Below are positions 16,199 through 21,795 of a stretch of 21,795 nucleotides of DNA, one piece after another. Each line of letters begins with the position of its first letter. Position 1 is the stretch's first letter. The translations under genes were made by a program, and so were the position numbers. This stretch comes from CAYMEV01 sp964431655 [NCBI: uncultured bacterium] (lineage in GTDB: Bacteria > CAYMEV01), in assembly GCA_964431655.1 (NCBI GenBank), contig CAYSKJ010000030.1:3126-24920 (forward strand). The letters are read 5' to 3'. The notes beneath the pieces were generated by a model that searched no databases, had not been told where the DNA came from, and saw only the letters and a program-made list of their open reading frames with translations.

Positions 16199-18024
16199 AT
16201 ATTTTTCAGGAGCTCACTGAGGGTAATAAGACCCATATTCACATATTCCATGCCAATATGCCTGATATTGGCTGAAGGAAGGTTTCTTCCGAGCATATCA
16301 ATGTCAAGAACCGGCTGGGAGAGGATTTCATTTTTCCAATGTTCAGAAAAATCAATGATCTTGTGCAGTGTAATTTCTCCGAAGTAACCCGTGGATCCGC
16401 ATTTCCTGCATCCATTACCCTTGAATGGTTTTATTGATTGAATCTCATCATCAGAAAGCCCCAGGGATTTTAACAGCTTCGGGTTAAGCTTCATGGGTTC
16501 CCGGCATTCTTCACATATCTTTTTAATGGGTTTAAGACATATGATAAAATTCAGTTTCCTTATGAAGGATTCTGTCAGAAGTTCTTTTTCATACATATAC
16601 CTGAAGAAATCCATGATTTTTTCATAATGATGTATGGATATTACATGCTTTTTTTTCATCATCTCATCAAGATAACCCCTGTCGGTAAAAAACATGAAGG
16701 GATCTTTGTCTATCGTGAGAAATTCGCTCTCCGCAAGGTATTCAAACATATCAATATCTTCGGAGTTTACAGCATCCCTGATATTAAGATAACTTATATC
16801 TTCAATCTCAAAGGGGATAATCTCCTGAAGGGAAAACACTTTCGACCCCTTCTCAATGATGTGGCAGTGGAGAGAATACATCATTGCAAGGGTCTCTACC
16901 CTGGAATTTCCCAGGATGCATGAAAAACCGCTGGGTTTCAAAAGGCCGTTTTTAAGGCTTACCAGATCTTTTTCCGAAATCCTCAGATCCCTGATGGAGG
17001 TCATAAAATGGCTTCTTGTAATTCTTTCAAGCCTGATAATCTCTTCCTTGGCATGACGATTGTAATCCAGCACATAAACCAGTCTGCTTCCGGATATTTT
17101 CAAAGTAAGAAGGCCGACAGTCTCCTCCGGTGCATTTTCCGGATCATGACCGGCAGCGGATAGAAGATGCTCCACTAATTGTTCAAAAATAGACTGCTTT
17201 ATTTTCATGGAGGAAATAGTATTTGAATAATACTTCATCTCAACAAAGCATTCCTTATCCTGGTTTTTTGACAGGGCTATATTATTGCAGTCCTGGGCCA
17301 GGGATTTTTTTACAAGCTCTTCAACAAGCTGAATTATGCTTATAGACAGGTTAAGGCTTTTGGGTTTTATCTCTATCATTCGCTTTATCAGACTGAGAAA
17401 ATCCTTTATGGATGATTTGCTTGCCAGATAGGGATATACCTGGAATCCTGTCATTTCTCCTATCCTGGCTATCAATTCCTTGTCCGGAGGGCTCGTCACC
17501 GCTATATAAAGCACGCTCCTGTTGCCTATATCCTGCAGGTCTATTGGTGCAACATTATTTTTTTCACAGAATTCCATGGAGATATATCTAAAGATCTCGG
17601 CATCGGGTATCTTTTTCATATCAAGCTCAATCTGAACAAGGTCATACTGGTCTGATAGAGCTGATATTATCTGCTGTTCTGTAATATAACCCAGATCTAT
17701 CAGTACTTCTCCGAGTTTTTTCTTTGTTTCCTTCTGCATTTTTAGCGCTTCGAGAAGCTGGTTTATGGTCAGAAGACCCTTTGAAATAAGAAGATCGCCG
17801 AGCTTGTCCTTAGGCATCAGGAAGGAGCTTCTTTCCTTTTTCAGGCTTTCTGGGGCATTGGCCCATATTTGCTCTTTGTATTCCTGGGATGCACCGCAAA
17901 AGCACTTAAGGCAATAAGGGCATACCTTTGTTGGATGATCTGCATTGCATTTGCACCATTCTGCGGATACCAGATCATATTCCATCGTGCAATACCAGCA
18001 ATTAATGAGATACTCTTCCTGCAT
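16195..18024 (-). CDS. Cys-rich MshEN-domain protein with degenerate GspE/PilB ATPase
   Basis: A 609-residue protein. Eight cysteines in residues 9-43 (C9, C12, C24, C26, C35, C38, C41, C43) suggest one or two zinc sites. Residues 73-130 form a MshEN/GspE-N domain (KLGDLLISKGLLT...LGEVLIDLGYITEQQI). The C-terminal half follows GspE/PilB: SGFSCILGNSRVETLAMMY (365-383) sits where the P-loop GPTGSGKT should be but has lost the glycines and the catalytic Lys; no GEIRDxET Walker B or His box is seen. The zinc-binding C-terminal tetracysteine is retained (C504/C507 and C539/C542, GNGCRKCGSTGYFGE). Known GspE/PilB proteins power type II secretion or type IV pili; this one cannot plausibly hydrolyse ATP. 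AAGGA precedes the ATG. It lies 10 bases after the MBL gene. Confidence 0.85.
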   Translation of the reverse strand: MQEEYLINCWYCTMEYDLVSAEWCKCNADHPTKVCPYCLKCFCGASQEYKEQIWANAPESLKKERSSFLMPKDKLGDLLISKGLLTINQLLEALKMQKETKKKLGEVLIDLGYITEQQIISALSDQYDLVQIELDMKKIPDAEIFRYISMEFCEKNNVAPIDLQDIGNRSVLYIAVTSPPDKELIARIGEMTGFQVYPYLASKSSIKDFLSLIKRMIEIKPKSLNLSISIIQLVEELVKKSLAQDCNNIALSKNQDKECFVEMKYYSNTISSMKIKQSIFEQLVEHLLSAAGHDPENAPEETVGLLTLKISGSRLVYVLDYNRHAKEEIIRLERITRSHFMTSIRDLRISEKDLVSLKNGLLKPSGFSCILGNSRVETLAMMYSLHCHIIEKGSKVFSLQEIIPFEIEDISYLNIRDAVNSEDIDMFEYLAESEFLTIDKDPFMFFTDRGYLDEMMKKKHVISIHHYEKIMDFFRYMYEKELLTESFIRKLNFIICLKPIKKICEECREPMKLNPKLLKSLGLSDDEIQSIKPFKGNGCRKCGSTGYFGEITLHKIIDFSEHWKNEILSQPVLDIDMLGRNLPSANIRHIGMEYVNMGLITLSELLKNI

Positions 18025-18034
18025 ATTCTAATCC

Positions 18035-18898
18035 TTAAAAATATATTTTGTCGCTGTAATGACCGTGATAGGTCTTGAAAAACCTGATTCTACTGGATTT
18101 TGCTATCGGCTCAATGGATTTATTTATGCTTTCATCGGAATTGTTTTCCCTGCTCACATGGGCAATTGACACGGATTCAACGGTATGCAGGTGATAATCC
18201 ATGATAAACCTTACAGCATCCTGATTGCTGAGATGGCCGAACCGGGACCTTATCCTCTTTTTGAGGTAAACAGGGTATTTACCCCCCAGAAGCATCTCCG
18301 GGTCATAATTGAATTCAAGATGGAGAATCCTCGAATTAGCAGAGTATCTGCTCACCTTTTCCGATATTTCACCAAGGTCGGTAATTATGCTGACCATGGC
18401 ATCATCCTTCTTTATTATAAATGCAAAAGCCGTATTCTCCGCTCCTGAACATACCCTGTGCATATAGGAATCATGGCTTACACCGACAGGGAATATGCTG
18501 AAATTATCAAGCTTAAACTCCCTTTCAGATTCAAAATACACAGTATTAATTATCTCTTTATACTCTCTTTTATTATTTCCCGATTTATTTCTTACAGCCT
18601 CATATATCCGGTGTGTATTCTCGCATATATATACGGGTATATTAATATCATCATTGCTGCAGTAATCAGCAGCAAACCTGATATGGTCCGAGTGGCAGTG
18701 AGAAATTATCAGTCCTTTAAGGCCTTTTATATCAATATTATTCTCTGCAAGGCTTTGCCTGAGGGTCTTTGAACCGTTTGAACCTGAAGTGCTTCTTTTA
18801 CCATATGGGATCCCTGCATCAACAAGGAAACCGGATTCCTCTGTCCCGATATAACTGCAGTTGCCTGATGAACCGCTGGCCAGGGAAACAAAAAACAT
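18035..18898 (-). CDS. MBL-fold metallohydrolase, YycJ/WalJ-like
   Basis: A 287-residue protein from the ATG at 18898, chosen because AAGGTGA sits eight bases upstream and MFFVSLASGSSGNC is where the family begins; an in-frame ATG at 18916 would add six residues. Metal-binding motif HCHSDH (in LIISHCHSDHIRF) matches HxHxDH. Further metal ligands appear as GVSHDS, ITDLGE and FGHLSNQDAV, the last being typical of YycJ-like hydrolases. YycJ is linked to nuclease or cell-wall and DNA-repair-associated roles in other bacteria, but the substrate is unknown here. It leads a two-gene minus-strand unit with the MshEN/pseudo-ATPase protein. Divergent promoters lie in the gap to 19022. Confidence 0.88.
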   Translation of the reverse strand: MFFVSLASGSSGNCSYIGTEESGFLVDAGIPYGKRSTSGSNGSKTLRQSLAENNIDIKGLKGLIISHCHSDHIRFAADYCSNDDINIPVYICENTHRIYEAVRNKSGNNKREYKEIINTVYFESEREFKLDNFSIFPVGVSHDSYMHRVCSGAENTAFAFIIKKDDAMVSIITDLGEISEKVSRYSANSRILHLEFNYDPEMLLGGKYPVYLKKRIRSRFGHLSNQDAVRFIMDYHLHTVESVSIAHVSRENNSDESINKSIEPIAKSSRIRFFKTYHGHYSDKIYF

Positions 18899-18937
18899 AC
18901 TGTCCTTCACCTTCATACAACTACCGCAAATATACTA

Positions 18938-18966
18938 TTGACAATAAGATAAAATAATGATATTAA
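18938..18966 (+). promoter_or_regulatory. Possible promoter for the zinc-ribbon/TPR–ABC unit
   Basis: TTGACA at 18938-18943 is followed 17 bases later by TATTAA at 18961-18966. The -35 is perfect but the -10 matches only four of six. The start would be near 18973, leaving about 49 bases of leader. Confidence 0.35.
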
Positions 18967-18967
18967 T

Positions 18968-18995
18968 ATAATACATTAAATTCTTTTTTATGCAA
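18968..18995 (-). promoter_or_regulatory. Possible promoter for the MBL–MshEN unit
   Basis: On the minus strand, TTGCAT (18995-18990) and TATTAT (18973-18968) are separated by 16 bases, with four and five matches to consensus. It overlaps the start region predicted for the opposite promoter. Confidence 0.35.
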
Positions 18996-19021
18996 GATTA
19001 TTTTTGTTTTTGCGGTGTCAT

Positions 19022-19744
19022 ATGGAAGATAAGATAAGGTGCAATAACTGTAATACCGTTTATCCTGCCACCAGGAATTACTGCCCTATGTGCGGGGTTC
19101 ACAAGTGGTACAAGAAAGAGGACGCACAATCCCCGGGCAATGCCGGTACAGAAGAAAGCAGGACCGCAAAGGAAATCAATAAAAACCATACTCAGGTCCA
19201 TGATTTAAAACCCCCGGCCAGTCTTGAAAATCTCTCCGAAATCGATGATGTTGAAAAGATTCTTACTGATGAAATAAGCATCCAGGAGAAGGGGCAGAAA
19301 AATGTAAAAGCCATCAGGAGCGTTATTTTGATACTTCTGATACTGCTTAACCTGACTGCCTTAAAAGCCCTCATCAGCAAGAAAAAAGAAGCCGGCATCA
19401 TTGATACCTATAACCAGGTCATTTCCCTCATAAATCAGGGAGAGTACCAGAAAGCCGGCGAGATCGTCGTTGAATTTGATGAGTCCCACGATAAAACCTT
19501 CCTTTTGGGCCTCATATATTTTAAGGCAAAAAGGTATGACAGGGCTTATGAATACCTGCAAAAGGTGAGTGACATTCCAGCCTACACCGCCTATACCGAT
19601 GCCATGATAGGGTATATTCACTACCATGAAGGCAGACACAGAGAATCCTATGAATGCTTTAAAAGAGCGCTGAGGAGCCTGCCCAAGCTTCCTAACCTGA
19701 ATACAAACTACAATAATATCAGGCTTTACATTGTGAAGGAATAA
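19022..19744 (+). CDS. Zinc-ribbon, single-TM, TPR-repeat protein
   Basis: A 240-residue protein from the ATG at 19022. An upstream TTG start at 19004 is possible but gives a residue run unlike the rest and is not needed. Zinc ribbon: C7-C10 and C21-C24 (CNNC, CPMC). A charged linker follows (about 30-95), then a transmembrane helix at about 97-117 (AIRSVILILLILLNLTALKAL). The remainder has tetratricopeptide-like repeats: YNQVISLINQGEYQKAGEIV, FLLGLIYFKAKRYDRAYEYL and AMIGYIHYHEGRHRESYECF. The expected layout is a cytoplasmic zinc ribbon with an extracytoplasmic protein-interaction domain. The gene is directly followed by an ABC exporter pair (two bases), so it may assist that transporter. 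The function is unknown. Confidence 0.82.
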   Translation: MEDKIRCNNCNTVYPATRNYCPMCGVHKWYKKEDAQSPGNAGTEESRTAKEINKNHTQVHDLKPPASLENLSEIDDVEKILTDEISIQEKGQKNVKAIRSVILILLILLNLTALKALISKKKEAGIIDTYNQVISLINQGEYQKAGEIVVEFDESHDKTFLLGLIYFKAKRYDRAYEYLQKVSDIPAYTAYTDAMIGYIHYHEGRHRESYECFKRALRSLPKLPNLNTNYNNIRLYIVKE

Positions 19745-19746
19745 AG

Positions 19747-20697
19747 GTGAAGGAACCTGTAATAAGCATAACCAAGCTCGCCAAGACATACAAAAAATAC
19801 GGCAGAACACCCTTTCCAAAAAGGTTCAAAGCCCTGCATGAAATCACCTTTGATGTTCTGGAAAATGAAATATACGGTTTTCTCGGGCAAAACGGCGCAG
19901 GAAAAACCACCACCATCAAGATTCTCATGCAGCTGATACCCTATGACAGCGGAAACATTAGCATTCTCGGCAAATATTTCCCGGATACGAATATCCAGAG
20001 GGATATAGGCTTTCTTCCTGAACTGCCTTATTTCTATGATTTTTTAACCCTGAAAGAGATGCTGAGCCTCTATGGCAGGCTTTTCGAGTTACCTAAAAAG
20101 AGACTGGATGACCGAATTGAATATTTAATTGATCTGGTAGGCCTTGAAGACCAGAAAAATGTAAGAATGGGTGAATTCAGCAAAGGAATGCTTCAGAGGT
20201 CAGGCCTTGCACAGGCCCTTATCAATGACCCCGCCATACTTATCCTTGATGAGCCCTTATCCGGGCTTGACCCCGTAGGCAGGAAAGAACTCAGGGAAAT
20301 AATCCTCTCCCAGAAAAAGCAGGGCAAAACCGTGCTTTTCTCTTCCCACATACTGCAGGATGCGGAAATGATATGCGACAGAATTGCAATTGTGAAGCAG
20401 GGCAGGGTAATCCTCAAGGGCTCATTAAAAGAGCTTATTCCGCCATTGGATAATATCTTTGAAATACATCTCATGAATCTCGACAGCGCCGAGACCAGGA
20501 TGATCGAAGACCAGAACTGCTTTGAAATAATGTTTTCTGATAAATACGGCAATCTTATTATAAAAACCCGAGAAACATCATCAGCAGGGGAAATAATAAA
20601 TATCAGGCTGAAAGATATGCAGGACAAGATAATTAAAATAAATAGAAAGACTCCGACTCTGGAGGACCTTTTCATGGAAAAGAACAGGGAAGACTGA
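19747..20697 (+). CDS. ABC transporter ATP-binding protein (ABC-2 exporter type)
   Basis: A 316-residue ATPase starting at a GTG two bases after the preceding stop; AAGGA at 19736-19740 is six bases upstream. Walker A is GQNGAGKT at 47-54, the LPE motif that replaces the Q-loop in this class is at 90-92, the signature is FSKGMLQ at 144-150, Walker B with the catalytic Glu is ILILDEP at 164-170 (D168, E169), and the H-loop His is H201 (SSHIL). All catalytic elements are intact. A C-terminal extension of about 80 residues is typical of ABC-2 exporter ATPases. It should drive the membrane protein encoded next. The substrate is unknown. Confidence 0.94.
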   Translation: MKEPVISITKLAKTYKKYGRTPFPKRFKALHEITFDVLENEIYGFLGQNGAGKTTTIKILMQLIPYDSGNISILGKYFPDTNIQRDIGFLPELPYFYDFLTLKEMLSLYGRLFELPKKRLDDRIEYLIDLVGLEDQKNVRMGEFSKGMLQRSGLAQALINDPAILILDEPLSGLDPVGRKELREIILSQKKQGKTVLFSSHILQDAEMICDRIAIVKQGRVILKGSLKELIPPLDNIFEIHLMNLDSAETRMIEDQNCFEIMFSDKYGNLIIKTRETSSAGEIINIRLKDMQDKIIKINRKTPTLEDLFMEKNRED

Positions 20698-21470
20698 TGA
20701 ACCTTAAAAGAATTAATACCATAGCCCGCATCAATTACCTGGAAATCATCAGGAGCAGGACCGTCCTGCTCCTTTTAATATACCTTGTTTTCCTGGTGCT
20801 TGCTACCCAGATTTTCTCACGCATTAGCATAGCAGAGCCTTCCAAAATCATAACCGATATAGGGCTTGGCACAATAGAGATATTCGGATTATTCCTTGCC
20901 CTTTTTATAGGAATAACCCTTATAAGCAAAGAAATAGAGAAAAAAAGCATATATACCCTTCTCTCCAAACCCCTCAAAAGGCATGAATTCATCCTCGGCA
21001 AATTCCTGGGTCTGTGTTTTGTCTCACTTGTATTCAATCTTGTCATGTTCATCATTTTTATACTTTATCTGTATGCCATGGGCATAGGCGTGTCCCCTTA
21101 TATTGCTGTTGCCAATCTCCACATATACCTTAAGATTGTTATACTCATCTCCATAATCCTTGCCCTTTCTTCCCTGTCCTCACCAGTTCTTACGGGTCTG
21201 CTGTCAATAGGATTCTACCTGATAGGCAACTCGGCATCAACCATAAAGGAGCTCGTACTCCTCTCCGATGCGCCGGAGCTTAATCTCTTTATCAGAATAA
21301 TTTACTTCATTATACCGAATTTTGAGTATTTCAATTCCAAGAACAATGTTGTTCATATTGAGTTTATTCACTCCCTGGATATTTTCACTCCTGTTCTTTT
21401 TGCCATCCTTTATATAGCCCTGTTCCTTATGATAGCATGTTTGTCTTTTGAAAAAAAAGATATTAAATGA
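20697..21470 (+). CDS. ABC-2 type transporter permease
   Basis: A 257-residue membrane protein with about six predicted helices: 22-41 (TVLLLLIYLVFLVLATQIF), 61-77, 104-131, 144-162, about 163-180, and 230-252. An ERE/EKK-rich short cytoplasmic loop with SKEIEKKSIYTLLSKPL (77-93) is the characteristic ABC-2 permease element. The ATG overlaps the last base of the ATPase stop (TGATG), so translation is coupled. AGGGA precedes it. ABC-2 systems export lipids, polysaccharides, drugs or peptides, or act in gliding and copper stress; the substrate cannot be assigned. A short helix and loop near 190-225 may lie at the membrane surface. Confidence 0.9.
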   Translation: MNLKRINTIARINYLEIIRSRTVLLLLIYLVFLVLATQIFSRISIAEPSKIITDIGLGTIEIFGLFLALFIGITLISKEIEKKSIYTLLSKPLKRHEFILGKFLGLCFVSLVFNLVMFIIFILYLYAMGIGVSPYIAVANLHIYLKIVILISIILALSSLSSPVLTGLLSIGFYLIGNSASTIKELVLLSDAPELNLFIRIIYFIIPNFEYFNSKNNVVHIEFIHSLDIFTPVLFAILYIALFLMIACLSFEKKDIK

Positions 21471-21540
21471 TAAGCCTTCACAGCAAGGTGGCTCTCATTT
21501 CTGACTTTTACGCTTTTAGTAACTGGATTAATTTAGTATT

Positions 21541-21571
21541 TGCCTGCCTCATTCAACATTACAGGTAGGCA
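21541..21571 (+). other. Alternative upstream hairpin overlapping the terminator-like stem
   Basis: TGCCTGCC (21541-21548) can pair with GGTAGGCA (21564-21571) in RNA, using one G-U pair, with a 15-base loop. Its 3' arm shares bases 21568-21571 with the 5' arm of the next hairpin, so the two folds exclude each other. Confidence 0.4.
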
Positions 21572-21593
21572 ATAGCACCGTGCTGCTATTGCC
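21568..21593 (+). terminator. Hairpin between convergent genes, probable terminator
   Basis: GGCAATAGCA (21568-21577) pairs perfectly with TGCTATTGCC (21584-21593) around a six-base loop. The plus-strand 3' side continues TTTGCTTCTT, a weak U-rich tail, so termination of the ABC unit is likelier than of the minus-strand gene, though the stem could serve both. It lies about 100 bases after the permease stop. The stretch 21471-21540 shows nothing else recognisable. Confidence 0.6.
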
Positions 21594-21601
21594 TTTGCTT
21601 C

Positions 21602-21795
21602 TTACTCCTCTACCAGATTTACCACTGTATATAGGGTATCTCCGCCTACTCTATCATAAAATATAATATCCTTTTCCGGATCTGGTTCCGGATATGGATT
21701 CGTAATTAAAAATAGCTTGTGAAGAATGAAATGATCATTGGATGCAGGAAAGTCCATTGTCACTTCCTCTTTATGAGGAGGAGGCAGATTAGATA
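21602..21795 (-). CDS. C-terminal end of an unknown protein (partial)
   Basis: The minus strand is open from the window edge to TAA at 21604-21602, giving 63 codons without a stop. The last residues include FILHKLFLITNPYPEPDPEK and then DIIFYDRVGGDTLYTVVNLV, a regular mix of charged and hydrophobic residues that looks like real protein. An internal ATG at about 21757 is preceded by in-frame sequence, so the gene very probably starts beyond the edge. No domain is recognised. It converges on the ABC permease gene, with hairpins between them. Confidence 0.55.
   Translation of the reverse strand, partial: SNLPPPHKEEVTMDFPASNDHFILHKLFLITNPYPEPDPEKDIIFYDRVGGDTLYTVVNLVEE

Noticed and set aside
19004-19021. 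TTG start for the zinc-ribbon/TPR protein
   Set aside because: It adds six residues with no ribosome site; the ATG at 19022 begins just before the zinc ribbon.

Overview
The window looks like a compact stretch of chromosome from a diderm (Gram-negative-type) bacterium of moderate-to-low GC content with strong AGG/AGA arginine codon use. The phylum cannot be fixed from the sequence. The diderm inference rests on nucleotide-sugar genes of the 3,6-dideoxyhexose (O-antigen) type, a GDP-6-deoxymannose reductase-like gene, and an HtrA-like envelope protein. Nearly all of the sequence is coding, no gap reaches 300 bases, and many genes overlap or touch. I see no tRNA, rRNA, CRISPR array, IS element or phage gene.

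Layout: (1) 1-407, minus strand: the 5' end of an HtrA-like protein whose catalytic His position is Gly. (2) 549-1863, plus: an RMD-like sugar reductase followed by a single-domain CheY-like response regulator. (3) 1860-2354, minus: a two-TM protein of unknown function whose stop codon overlaps the regulator's stop. (4) 2485-12641, plus: a long, tightly packed gene train behind a near-perfect promoter: zinc-ribbon/FHA protein, panD, nadA, a partner-switching set (HATPase, STAS, RsbW-like HATPase, GAF/PP2C phosphatase), four CDP-sugar genes (RfbF-, RfbG-, SDR- and RfbH-like), and an unknown membrane-anchored protein. (5) 12714-14783: groES-groEL with a perfect CIRCE operator and a strong intrinsic terminator. 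(6) 14789-16198, plus: a radical SAM protein that starts immediately after that terminator. (7) 16195-18898, minus: a YycJ-like metallo-beta-lactamase-fold hydrolase followed by a Cys-rich MshEN protein that ends in a degenerate GspE/PilB ATPase. (8) 19022-21470, plus: a zinc-ribbon/TM/TPR protein and an ABC-2 type exporter pair. (9) 21541-21593: hairpins between convergent genes, then the 3' end of an unknown minus-strand gene running off the window.

Working together: RfbF and RfbG should make CDP-4-keto-6-deoxyglucose. The RfbH-like enzyme should remove the 3-hydroxyl, and the SDR could reduce the 4-keto group, giving a CDP-3,6-dideoxyhexose for surface polysaccharide. The RfbH-like enzyme keeps the His that replaces the PLP lysine but lacks the Cys-rich Fe-S segment, so its chemistry may resemble ColD instead. 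Directly upstream is an RsbU/RsbV/RsbW-type switch with two HATPases, one STAS protein and no sigma factor in view, so its output target is open. Coupling of an FHA protein, cofactor synthesis (pantothenate, NAD), a Ser/Thr switch and sugar synthesis in one apparent transcription unit is the most unusual layout feature. The degenerate PilB-like protein is the strongest single-gene curiosity.
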